Source of the DNA: Amycolatopsis anabasis | GTDB lineage: Bacteria > Actinomycetota > Actinomycetes > Mycobacteriales > Pseudonocardiaceae | Length of the DNA: 64,000 nt | Assembly: GCF_009765355.1 (NCBI RefSeq) | Contig: NZ_VTHK01000004.1 | Coordinates: 310,001-374,000 of the forward strand | Reading direction: 5' to 3' | Made by a program: the position numbers and the translations under genes | In this document: positions 8,145 to 16,409 of the stretch, piece after piece | Numbering within the stretch: position 1 is the stretch's first letter | Layout: every line of letters starts with the position of its first letter | Notes under the pieces: model-generated | What the model was told of the DNA's origin: nothing | Seen by the model: only the letters and a program-made list of their open reading frames with translations | Database searches by the model: none

Positions 8145-9047
8145 GTGACCGAGCACATCTGGGAGGGCGAGCCCCACCACCGCACGATCGTCGTGGTCGA
8201 CGTCGCCCGGTTCACCGATCCCACCCGGACCGAACTGCACCAGCGCACCGTGCACGAGGGGCTGTACGACGTGCTGAGCAAGGCGTTCGACGAGTCCGGA
8301 GTGCACTGGAAGGAATGCCGGATCGAAGATCGCGGGGACGGCGCGATAATCCTGGTCCGGCCGGAATTCCCCAAGGGCTGGCTGGTCGACCAGATGCCCG
8401 CGCGGCTGCTCGCCGGGCTGCGCCGGTACAACGCGCGGCATGCGGCCGAGGCCCGGGTGCAGCTGCGCGTCGCGCTCAATTCCGGCGAGGTGCACCTGAA
8501 CGACCACGGCATCGTCAGCCAGGCGCTCAACCTCGCCTGCCGCGTGGTGGACGCGCCGCCCGCGAAGAACGCCCTCGAACGCACCGGCGCCCTGCTCGCC
8601 CTGATCACCACGGACGCCTTCTACCAGGACGTGGTCCGCCAGGATCCCGCGGCGGAGCCCGCCGCCTACCGCCGCATCGCCGTGTCGGTGAAGCAGACCA
8701 ACGCCACCGCCTGGCTGCGGCTGCCCGACTGCGCGTTACCCGAGGACCCCGCCGCGCTCGCCGCGCCCCGCCGGGCCCCGGACCTGTTCGAACTGGTCGA
8801 CGCCCTGCTGGCGGTGCCGGTGGTCAGCGACGACCGCAGCCGCCAGCAACTGATCTCCCTGCTGCGCCCCGAGATCGCCGGCGCCGTGCCCTACGACAGC
8901 CACGGCCGGATGCACGTGCTCTCCCTGGTCCGCACCTGCGAACGCTACGCGGGCGGCCTGGCCGAACTGGTCACCGCGATCCGCGCCCTGGACGGGGATT
9001 CGCTCAGCGTGCGCCGCGTGGAAGAACTCGTCCGCGACCGCGACTGA
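8145..9047 (+). CDS. Class III nucleotidyl cyclase-like domain with C-terminal EAD2-like domain
   Basis: 300 residues, cytosolic. Residues about 10-190 form a class III adenylate/guanylate cyclase fold: VVVDVARFTD carries the first metal Asp (D19), RGDGAIIL the second (D65), and ALNLACRVVD the Asn129 and Arg133 that stabilise the transition state, so catalysis looks possible. Residues about 215-300 (LFELVDALLAVP ... SRQQLISLLRPEIA ... RMHVLSLVRTCERY ... GLAELVTAIRALDGDS) match the effector-associated domain 2 type, an adaptor found in actinobacterial conflict and signalling proteins. The GTG start at 8145 follows GGGAGTG. A perfect 30-bp palindrome follows the stop. It diverges from a Crp/Fnr gene. 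Product (cAMP, cGMP or other) is unknown. Confidence 0.82.
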   Translation: MTEHIWEGEPHHRTIVVVDVARFTDPTRTELHQRTVHEGLYDVLSKAFDESGVHWKECRIEDRGDGAIILVRPEFPKGWLVDQMPARLLAGLRRYNARHAAEARVQLRVALNSGEVHLNDHGIVSQALNLACRVVDAPPAKNALERTGALLALITTDAFYQDVVRQDPAAEPAAYRRIAVSVKQTNATAWLRLPDCALPEDPAALAAPRRAPDLFELVDALLAVPVVSDDRSRQQLISLLRPEIAGAVPYDSHGRMHVLSLVRTCERYAGGLAELVTAIRALDGDSLSVRRVEELVRDRD

Positions 9048-9057
9048 CGCTGGGGTC

Positions 9058-9087
9058 GTGACCCCCGGGGGCGCCCCCGGGGGTCAC
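9058..9087 (+). terminator. Perfect 30-bp palindrome after the cyclase-EAD2 gene
   Basis: GTGACCCCCGGGGGC followed directly by its reverse complement (9058-9087), ten bases after the stop codon. It is a very stable GC stem without a T run, as is usual for actinobacterial terminators. Confidence 0.65.
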
Positions 9088-9090
9088 CTA

Positions 9091-9308
9091 CCGAAATGGG
9101 GAACTCGGCCTGCCGAAACGAGGGACTCGCACGTCCGAAACGGGGGACACGCGCCAGCGGGATCCCCGCCCGCGGCGAGTCCCTCGTTCTGGTCGCGTGT
9201 GTTCCCCGTTCCGGTAGGCCGAGTTCCCCGTTCCGGTATCCGAAACGCCAGGTCACAAGTAGGCGACCCAATGAGAGTCCGCTCTGACCGGCCCGAACAC
9301 TCACGACC
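9091..9308. repeat. 22-bp repeat units in a long inverted array, plus GTCGTGAGTGT-type end
   Basis: Three direct units of about 22 bp, each starting CCGAAA and containing GGGGAACTCG, AGGGACTCG or GGGGACACG, lie at 9091-9155. Three units in inverted orientation (GCGAGTCCCTCG, GTGTTCCCCGTTCCGG, GAGTTCCCCGTTCCGG) lie at 9174-9235, so the two halves can pair over about 65 bases with mismatches. The block ends with CCCGAACACTCACGACC (9292-9308), the inverse of the GGTCGTGAGTGT element seen elsewhere. The same 22-bp unit recurs at 44238-44301 and 61195-61260. It lies between converging genes and contains no gene. Confidence 0.75.
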
Positions 9309-9315
9309 TCCGGGA

Positions 9316-10029
9316 TCACGCGGGCGGACCGCCACCCTGGTCACCCCGTCTGCGGTGGGCGACCGAGACCGCGCCGGCGGCGAAGGACACCAGCACGGCC
9401 AGCCCGGCGACCGCGAAGGCCCACCAGGACGTGGCCGAAGCGCCCGCCGCCGCGGCCCCGCCGTGGGCGTGCGCCGAGACACCGGTGTTCCCCGCGAGGG
9501 CGAGCACCGGGGCGGGGTGCTCCGGCTCCGGGGCCCCGGTGGCCGGCACGTCGATCCAGCGCGCCACCCGGCCGTCTTCGTAGGTCTGCAGGACCTTGAA
9601 GACCAGCCGATCGGCGTCCGGCAGCGGACCGGCCCAGACCCGGAAATCCTCGTACTCGCCCGGTTTGATCGCGGCCTCCTCGCTCACCGCCGCCCATTTG
9701 ATCTCGCGGACCACCTCGGTCACCTGTTCGCCGTGCCGGTTCCGCACCGGTGCGGGCGGCGGAACCTTGCTGACCTGGTAGGTCCAGCCCGGATGCGGCC
9801 GCACGGACACCGAGGCGATCGGCTGGTCGGCCGGGATGGCGACGCGCAACTCGACCGTGCCCGCGGTGTCGTCTTCCGTCGGCACCCGGAACGCCAGTTC
9901 CGCGAAGCCGCCCCGCACCGCGTCGTCCGAGTGGACGGTGACGTGCGCGGAGGCGACCGGGCCGCCCCCGGCGAGCACCGCCAGCGCGGTGCCCGCGGTC
10001 ACCACGACCCTGGCCATTGGCCTGATCAT
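9316..10029 (-). CDS. YcnI/DUF1775 family membrane-anchored copper-binding protein
   Basis: 237 residues. Residues 1-28 form a signal peptide; the mature protein begins with HVTVHSDDAVRGGF, the N-terminal His used by YcnI to bind Cu(II). The beta-sandwich domain (about 29-160) contains ELAFRVPTED, WAAVSEEAAIKPGEYEDFRV and LPDADRLVFKVLQTYEDG. A Gly/Ala/His linker and one transmembrane helix near residues 203-225 anchor it with RRR at the cytosolic side. It is last in the operon with the giant multicopper oxidase, 16 bases after its stop. YcnI proteins usually accompany CopC/CopD copper uptake genes; the CopCD fusion in this window is 14 kb away. The ATG at 10029 was preferred to an adjacent GTG. 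Confidence 0.9.
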   Translation of the reverse strand: MIRPMARVVVTAGTALAVLAGGGPVASAHVTVHSDDAVRGGFAELAFRVPTEDDTAGTVELRVAIPADQPIASVSVRPHPGWTYQVSKVPPPAPVRNRHGEQVTEVVREIKWAAVSEEAAIKPGEYEDFRVWAGPLPDADRLVFKVLQTYEDGRVARWIDVPATGAPEPEHPAPVLALAGNTGVSAHAHGGAAAAGASATSWWAFAVAGLAVLVSFAAGAVSVAHRRRGDQGGGPPA

Positions 10030-10045
10030 CACCTGTTCCGCCTTC

Positions 10046-13000
10046 CTAGATCGGGGCCACCCCGGGGGAGCCGCTCGGCAGCACCCGGAAGATGCCCCAG
10101 ATACCGGCCTCGGTGAACGGTTTGCGGCCGTTGGCGTACAGGTAGTCGCCGATGTCGCGCGCGGTGCCGCCCGCGCCGCCGACCACCTCGACCTCCATCG
10201 TTTCCCCCGCGGTGACCGACCGGGACGCCAGCAGCTGCGACCGCCGGTCCGAGCCGCCGTTCCACATGTTCGGTTCCTGCGGGAACACGTGCCCGCCGAG
10301 GGCGAACGTGTGGAACTGGTCGGTCGCCCCGATGCCGACCCGGAACACCACCGGATCGCCGGTTATGGTCCGGAAGATCGGGGTGGCCGGATCGCCGAAG
10401 AGCCTCGAGGAGAACGCGGCGCCGAAGTTCGCGTTCGGATTCGGCGGGTTCGTGTTCAGTCCCAGCCGCGTGGTGAGTGGTTCGGTCGCGTAGTTGAGCT
10501 GGTTGAACGCCAGGTTCGCGACCGGCGGGTTGCCGGCGAAGACGCTGTTCACGCCCGCCCCGGCCACCACGTCCTGGTACGGGACGATGCTGCGCGCGTA
10601 CTGCTGGTCCGTGGTGCCCATGGCCAGGGCGAACTCGCGGAAGTTGCCGCTCGACGACCGGATGATGGCCTGGGTGCTGGTCGCGGTCGGCCCGAGCGGG
10701 GCGTTGTCCGCGCTGTTGGACCAGGTCGACCCGGCCGGCTCGACGATCAGCAGGCCGTAGGCGCCGTGCCGCATCGAGGCCACGCTGCCCAGGTTCTGGA
10801 AAACCGCCGTGCCGAGCTGCTTGTCGGCCGCGAACTGGTACCTGATGGTCTGCCCGGCGGCGACGGTGGTGTCCGGGTTGAGCCCGACCGCGGTGCCCGC
10901 CGAGATCTGCGGGTTGTACAGCAGCTTCCCGAGATCGAATCCGGCCCGGGTGCCGCCGAACGGTGTGCCGGCCGCGATCTGGTTCCGCAGCGTCACCTCC
11001 ACGCAGTCCCCGTGGTTCGCCCGCAGCACCAGGGGTTCGACCTTCTTCGTGCCGTTCTTGATCGCGGCCAGGTCGGAGGTGAGCGAGTAGACGATGCCGC
11101 CGGTGTCGCTCGTCGGCCTGGTCGGCAGCGGCATGTCGAACACCGATACGTCGTACGCACGCCTCGGCGCGCTGGCGGGACACGGGCTCGCACCCGAAGT
11201 GATCACTTCCGGCGACGGTGGCGGCGGGTTCGGTCCCGGTGTCTGCTGGGTGTCTCCCGTGGCGGGCCGCAGGATCGGGAATCCGGCGCCACCCGGTGGC
11301 GCGGCCCGATCCGGCAGCGGCCGCAGCTCCGGCACCAGCCGGTCGTGCACCCGGAAGACGCCCCACGCCCCGGATTCGAACGCGAAGTTGCGGGTGCTGT
11401 AGTACAGGTAGTCGCCCGCCATCTTGGCCGGTCCACCCGCACCTCCGTCCAGCACGTAGTCGAACCGCTCCGAGATACCGGTGGTGGCGGCGTCGACCAG
11501 TTCCCCGTCCGCGTTGAACCGCTCCCGGGCGAACCGGTGGCCCTGCAGCCGCAGCGCCTCGATCTTGTCGCCGACCCCGATCGTGCGGATCACCACCGGG
11601 TCACCGGCGTAGGCGCGGAACAGCGGCGTGGTCGGATCGCCGTACTTCACCGAGGAGAACGCGTACGGATCCACCGCGGTCACCGTGGCCTGCACCGTGT
11701 TGTTGCCGGTCGGATCCGGGTCGTTGCTGATCGCGTTGCGGCAGACACCGTTTTCCCCGACGCTGCCGTTGAACTCCTGGCGCTGCTCACCGCCCGCGCC
11801 CGGTGGTGTTCGTTCCCCGATCGGCGCCGCTCTCAGGTTGATGGCGCCCTCCTCGCATTCCTGCCCGGCATTGCGGTCCATCCGGCCGAGGTTGGGGTTG
11901 TTCAGCTCCGGCCGCCCGCGCCGTCCGTTGTGGAGGAACACCATGAATTCCCGGAACGCGCCGCGCACGCCGACGCCGACCTGTCCGGTCGTGCGGATGT
12001 CCGCGATCGGGCCGCTCTGGATCTGGTTGCCGGTTCGTGGATCGTGGTAGGTCGATCCCTTCGGTTCGATGATGTGCGCGGCGAACAGGCCGTGCGACCA
12101 GGACTCGATCCCCTTCACGTGGTCGTGCCAGAACACGGTCCCACTGTCCACATCGGAATACCAGCGGTGCTGGGTGAACTCCACCGTCACCCGTTCCCCC
12201 GCGGCATGGGCCTGGCCGAGCCCGCGGTCGAGGGTGAGCGTGTTGCCGTTGATCGCGGTGATCGTGCGGATCTCGATGTTCGGCCGCCCCGCGCCCACCG
12301 CGACGGCGACCCCGGGACGGAGGCCGACGGTACTGGACACGGTGAGCTGCCGGGCGTTCACCGCGGACGGCGCGGCGAGTGTGATCGGCTGCCGCTGGTT
12401 CTGGTACACCGACTGCTCGAAGTTGAACCCGGTGATCACCCCGTCCGAACCCTGCGGGTCGAACTGCACGAAGTGCGTGTGCATGTTGACCTTCTGCATC
12501 ACCGCGGGATCCAGCTCACTGGAGAAGGTGATCTCCACGCAGTCCCCGACATTCGACCGGATCACCAGCGGATCCGGCGACCTGGCCCCGGATCTCGCGT
12601 CCGCGATCACCCGGTCCTTGTCCTGGTTGAGCACGTAGACCATGCCGTTGGCATCTCGCTCCCGGAGGGTTTGCTGGATCGGCACGCTGATCGCGGTGAT
12701 GTCGAACTTCTTCACCGGCGCGCTCGCCGGGCACAGCCCGTCCGGTCTCGTCGGCGAGGTGGTGTTCCCGAGATACGGCGCACCGGAATGCTGGCCGGGC
12801 GCGAACGGTGGCCGCTTGCCCAGATGCGGCCGCAGCCAGGGATTGGCCGGTCGGCCGTTGCCGGGATTGAACAGGATCGGTTGCCGCTGCCCCGGAGTCG
12901 CCGACTCGAAGTTCGGCCAGACCTCGTCGTCCTCCGGTTCGTTGAGGTACAGCGGCGCCGAGGGCGGACCCGTGTTCACCCAGTCCAGCACGGTCGCGTC

Positions 13001-15280
13001 GGTGTCGTCGCGCGGCACGCCCGGCGGCGGGAGCTGGCGCTCCACCAGATCCTCGACCGCGATCTGGGTGTTCGGATCGTTGAGCCCGGCCCGCGGCACC
13101 ACCGTCTTGCCCTCGATCCGCTTGCCGAGCAGGCCCTGCGAGGTCACCGCGTCAGGTGCTGGTGCCCTTCCCGGAATCGTCGCCAGGTTCGGCTGCCTGG
13201 TGTTGAAGACCCGCCAGATTCCCCACATGCCCGCGATGTAGTGGTGGGCGATGTGGCAGTGGAAGAGGAAGTCGGCGGCGGCCTGCTGGCAGCCACCCGC
13301 CCCGCACTCGTGCCGCAGGTCGTACCCCTCGCGCGGGCCGATGGTCTGCGAGTCGAGGTTGATCGACGACGTGCCCGTCGGCGGGAACTTCTGCAGCCCG
13401 CTCGCGGAGTTGTCGGCCACCGCGTTCGGGTTCATCGGCCACCGGTCCGCCCCGCCGTGCAGGTGGTGCACGTGCAGTTGTTCCCAACCGGCGTGCACGA
13501 GCCGGGTCTTGGTCGGCTCACCCAGGTACGACCGCGCGATCGGCGTCGCCGGATCGCCGTTCAGGTAGGAGCCGTACATCAGGGATTCGCTCGCGGGCAG
13601 CGTGGTTTCGTCGGCGTCCTTTCGCTGGACGAGCAGTTCCTGCCTGCGGAAGAACGGCTCGGCGCGGTAGTTCAACGCCCGGCTGCCGGGGCGGTAGCCC
13701 TCGGTCTCCGTGCCGCAGTTGGCGAGGCCGCCCTCGTCGCGCATCGGCAGCGGGGCGCCGTTGCCGTCCGGGTTGGCGAAGCAGTTGGTGGGGCTGCCGT
13801 CATCCCGGGGCGGCCTGCGCAGCGCGAACTGCTCGTTGCCGATCTCGTGGTAGGCGAGGACGAACTCGCGGAAGTTCGTTCCGCGCCCCGGCCTGATGAT
13901 CGCCGCGAAGCTGTTGAACTTCGGGTCGTTCGTGCGATCGGCCCCGGTTTCCGGGTCCAGCCAGGTCGAATCGGGCGGCTCGACCACCAGGGTGCCGAAC
14001 AGGCCGTGCGCGGTCAGCTCGACGGAGTCGCCGCCGCTGCTGAACACGCGCGGTCCCTCGCCCATCAGCGGGTCGAGGAAGTAGCGGTAGGTGTGCGTGC
14101 CACCGGGCGGGACCTGGACCGCGAGCGGGTTGTTGCCGACGGCCTGGCCGCCGCTGCCGCCGGCGGCGTCATGGGAAACCCCGGCGATGTCGACGGAAAC
14201 CGACGGTACCCCGCCCGGCTGGGTGAGCACCGGAATGTCGCCGAATCCCGGGCCGCCGCGCGGTGGATCGGTGAGCCGGTTGGTCAGGTTGATCACCAGG
14301 CACTCCCCGAGCCGGGCGCGCAGCACCAGCGGCTGGATCGGATCCAGCCCGAGCCCGGAGGCGACCTTGGCGCCGCGGCCGTCGGAACCGGGGGCCGCGT
14401 TCGCCTTCAACGCCGCTTCCTGGGCCCGCACCTCGGAAAGCTTGTCGGCGAGCACGTACATGAACCCGAACGGGTCGTGGTCGCCGAACCGGTCGACGGT
14501 GATGTCGATGTTGATGGCCAGCACGTTGTACGTGCGGATGGGCGCGCCCGCGCAGCCGGCGACCGGGGCGGCCGCCGGGTCCTCGGCCGCGCTCGCGACC
14601 GGCGCCGGGGGCGCGATCGGCACGACGAGCTGTGCGGCGGCCAGCACCGGCACCGACGCCGCCACGACGGCCGACCGCCACCGTCCGGCGCGCCACCCCC
14701 GCCCGCCCGCGCCGGACCGGCGGATCGCCGGAGTGGCGGTGAGCAAGGCGACCGTGAGGACAAAAGGCTGCGCCGCGATCGCGGTCCACAGGCCGTTCAT
14801 GGCGAGTTCGGGGAGGTTCGGCCCCGCTCCGGCCGGGTGATGGGCCGCCATCTGGGCGCCGAGCCCGAGCATTTCGTGCAGGGGCCGCAGGATCCCGGCG
14901 AGCGGGGCGAACAACGGCACGAAGTACAGCGAGACCAGCGCGGCGAAGGCCACCCGCGCGCGGAAGCGCTCCCCGGCCCCGGCGACCACCGCGGCGGTCC
15001 GACCGGCCAGCCAGACCGCGGCCGTGGCGAAGGGGACGCCGAGCATGGCGTCCAGCAGCACGCCCAGCGCGTGCCCGCCGACCGCGAGGTGCGGGGAATG
15101 CTCCGCCGGGAATCCCACGGTGTGGCCCCACAGCGCGAACGCGCTCGCGAGCAGGAGCACCATCGCGATGGCGCGGCCTTGCCGGCCGACGGGTCTCGGC
15201 GGTGGTGCCGGGTCACGATCCACGGGCAGGGTACAACGACGGCGGCCGCGTGCACGGCGGCCGTGAGTGGCCGAGAACAT
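10046..15280 (-). CDS. Giant membrane-anchored three-module multicopper oxidase
   Basis: 1744 residues, far longer than two- or three-domain laccases (about 500). Residues about 35-225 contain several hydrophobic helices; the rest is extracytoplasmic and has three homologous modules beginning near residues 245 (CAGAPIRTYNV), 850 (CPASAPVKKFDI) and 1365 (CPASAPRRAYDV), each with paired cupredoxin-like halves. Module 1 has HVHHLHGG (about 603) and the type 1/3 motif HCHIAHHYIAGM (about 673); module 2 has NMHTHF (about 932) and FWHDH (about 1049); module 3 has lost nearly all copper His. Thus all four copper motifs exist but in permuted order. Such large oxidases include manganese oxidases of the MnxG kind; substrate here is unknown. 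Start ATG follows AGAGGA. Confidence 0.88.
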   Translation of the reverse strand: MFSATHGRRARGRRRCTLPVDRDPAPPPRPVGRQGRAIAMVLLLASAFALWGHTVGFPAEHSPHLAVGGHALGVLLDAMLGVPFATAAVWLAGRTAAVVAGAGERFRARVAFAALVSLYFVPLFAPLAGILRPLHEMLGLGAQMAAHHPAGAGPNLPELAMNGLWTAIAAQPFVLTVALLTATPAIRRSGAGGRGWRAGRWRSAVVAASVPVLAAAQLVVPIAPPAPVASAAEDPAAAPVAGCAGAPIRTYNVLAINIDITVDRFGDHDPFGFMYVLADKLSEVRAQEAALKANAAPGSDGRGAKVASGLGLDPIQPLVLRARLGECLVINLTNRLTDPPRGGPGFGDIPVLTQPGGVPSVSVDIAGVSHDAAGGSGGQAVGNNPLAVQVPPGGTHTYRYFLDPLMGEGPRVFSSGGDSVELTAHGLFGTLVVEPPDSTWLDPETGADRTNDPKFNSFAAIIRPGRGTNFREFVLAYHEIGNEQFALRRPPRDDGSPTNCFANPDGNGAPLPMRDEGGLANCGTETEGYRPGSRALNYRAEPFFRRQELLVQRKDADETTLPASESLMYGSYLNGDPATPIARSYLGEPTKTRLVHAGWEQLHVHHLHGGADRWPMNPNAVADNSASGLQKFPPTGTSSINLDSQTIGPREGYDLRHECGAGGCQQAAADFLFHCHIAHHYIAGMWGIWRVFNTRQPNLATIPGRAPAPDAVTSQGLLGKRIEGKTVVPRAGLNDPNTQIAVEDLVERQLPPPGVPRDDTDATVLDWVNTGPPSAPLYLNEPEDDEVWPNFESATPGQRQPILFNPGNGRPANPWLRPHLGKRPPFAPGQHSGAPYLGNTTSPTRPDGLCPASAPVKKFDITAISVPIQQTLRERDANGMVYVLNQDKDRVIADARSGARSPDPLVIRSNVGDCVEITFSSELDPAVMQKVNMHTHFVQFDPQGSDGVITGFNFEQSVYQNQRQPITLAAPSAVNARQLTVSSTVGLRPGVAVAVGAGRPNIEIRTITAINGNTLTLDRGLGQAHAAGERVTVEFTQHRWYSDVDSGTVFWHDHVKGIESWSHGLFAAHIIEPKGSTYHDPRTGNQIQSGPIADIRTTGQVGVGVRGAFREFMVFLHNGRRGRPELNNPNLGRMDRNAGQECEEGAINLRAAPIGERTPPGAGGEQRQEFNGSVGENGVCRNAISNDPDPTGNNTVQATVTAVDPYAFSSVKYGDPTTPLFRAYAGDPVVIRTIGVGDKIEALRLQGHRFARERFNADGELVDAATTGISERFDYVLDGGAGGPAKMAGDYLYYSTRNFAFESGAWGVFRVHDRLVPELRPLPDRAAPPGGAGFPILRPATGDTQQTPGPNPPPPSPEVITSGASPCPASAPRRAYDVSVFDMPLPTRPTSDTGGIVYSLTSDLAAIKNGTKKVEPLVLRANHGDCVEVTLRNQIAAGTPFGGTRAGFDLGKLLYNPQISAGTAVGLNPDTTVAAGQTIRYQFAADKQLGTAVFQNLGSVASMRHGAYGLLIVEPAGSTWSNSADNAPLGPTATSTQAIIRSSSGNFREFALAMGTTDQQYARSIVPYQDVVAGAGVNSVFAGNPPVANLAFNQLNYATEPLTTRLGLNTNPPNPNANFGAAFSSRLFGDPATPIFRTITGDPVVFRVGIGATDQFHTFALGGHVFPQEPNMWNGGSDRRSQLLASRSVTAGETMEVEVVGGAGGTARDIGDYLYANGRKPFTEAGIWGIFRVLPSGSPGVAPI

Positions 15281-15350
15281 CGTTATCCTCTTTTCGCACA
15301 GCACTACCGCGCCGGCCCGATGGCCGGTACGAAGAATCATTCATCGGCTG

Positions 15351-15974
15351 TTACCGGTGCGGCGAATGCACGGCTCCGTTGAACGGAACGGACAATCTGC
15401 TGACGACTCCTTCGTGGTTCCATTCGATCCAAGCGGGTGAACCATTCAGATCGGCGGGTGGCAGGTCGAAGAAAAGGGTTCCGGCCAGCGCGTTGTGCGC
15501 GGCGAGCCGGGGTAGTTCGCCGAACGTGTGCGAATGGGGTTCCCATCCTTTTTCTCCCGTGGCCGCCCGCAAGGTGAATTCGCGAGCCGGCCGCACGGGA
15601 CGAGTCTCGTCGCTGGTGTTGACCACCGTGACGGTGACCGCGAGCCGCTGCTCTCCCGCAGCGGGCATACCGGGCATCATCGCCGGTGGCATGGTGTATC
15701 CGGGGGCCGTACCGGACATATCGTGGTCCATTCCGGTCCAGCTGGCCGCCGTGACGCGCACGTTGACGCCGTCGTGCGTCGCCTCGGCGCCGACGACGGC
15801 CCGGGGCGGGGCGCGCAGCACGGCGACCAGCCTGCCCACCCCGAACAATCCGACCGCGACCGCGGCCAGAATCACCACGACAACCATTTTGTGGCGACTC
15901 CCGACTCGCCTTTGGACAACACGATGAGACGGCGGCGACCTGTCTTGACACCGCCATCGGAAAACCCGGAACAT
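15351..15974 (-). CDS. Membrane-anchored Met/His-rich extracytoplasmic protein, DUF4352-like
   Basis: 207 residues: a basic cytosolic start, one transmembrane helix at about 30-52, then an extracytoplasmic beta-rich domain. Residues about 81-105 are rich in Met, His and Asp (GMDHDMSGTAPGYTMPPAMM), a sequence type that binds copper(I/II). The following NTSDETRPVRPAREFTLRA and LAAHNALAGTLFFDLPPAD resemble DUF4352-type immunoglobulin-like domains. It is first in the operon, 70 bases before the giant multicopper oxidase, and may hand copper to it. AGGTGGG sits close before the ATG at 15974, which decided against the internal Met at residue 30. Copper binding is inference from composition and neighbours. 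Confidence 0.75.
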   Translation of the reverse strand: MFRVFRWRCQDRSPPSHRVVQRRVGSRHKMVVVVILAAVAVGLFGVGRLVAVLRAPPRAVVGAEATHDGVNVRVTAASWTGMDHDMSGTAPGYTMPPAMMPGMPAAGEQRLAVTVTVVNTSDETRPVRPAREFTLRAATGEKGWEPHSHTFGELPRLAAHNALAGTLFFDLPPADLNGSPAWIEWNHEGVVSRLSVPFNGAVHSPHR

Positions 15975-16409
15975 GGTGAACCCACCTAGCTGCCCGTAGC
16001 TGGCGGAGGCTATGCGCTCTCCGCTTGGGGACTGCCGTCGGCAGAACTCAAGCGTAAGTTGATTTCGCGATAAGGGAAGAGGGCAAAACCCCCTAAGAGT
16101 GCGCGACAGCTAAGCGTCACCCGAGTGCGGCGAACGGATATTTCGCTAGGCTGAACGGTCTACTCCGGGGTAACCCGCCATCCCCGCGCCCCGGAGGACG
16201 CGCCCGTGGGAGAAGGAACCGGATGCTGGGGTCGTGAGTGTCTGGTCCGGTTCCAACCGGCCACCGAAAACGCGCGCACTTTCGCGTACTCGGCGGCACT
16301 TTCCCACCAAGGTGCCGCCCGCACGGACCGGATCGGGGTCGGCAACCGGTCGCCGATCGGGGTCAACGTGGCAAAGACCGCCTACACGACCGGAACCAAC
16401 GACAGGCGC
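15975..16409. repeat. Intergenic region with repeat copy and upstream region of the copper operon
   Basis: This 435-base region shows no gene. It must hold the promoter of the copper operon (reading leftward from 15974), but no clear -10/-35 or CsoR operator was recognised. At 16230-16241 is GGTCGTGAGTGT, followed by CGAAAACGCGCGCACTTTCG (16265-16284) and CGGCGGCACTT (16291-16301), a second copy of the elements at 572-672. AT-richer DNA at about 16060-16145 is a plausible promoter site. Confidence 0.5.

Noticed and set aside
9836..15382. 1848-codon open frame on the plus strand opposite the giant multicopper oxidase
   Set aside because: It is a shadow of the high third-position GC of the minus-strand gene: the sequence is His/Arg/Asp-rich with no domain pattern, while the minus strand shows copper motifs and repeated modules.
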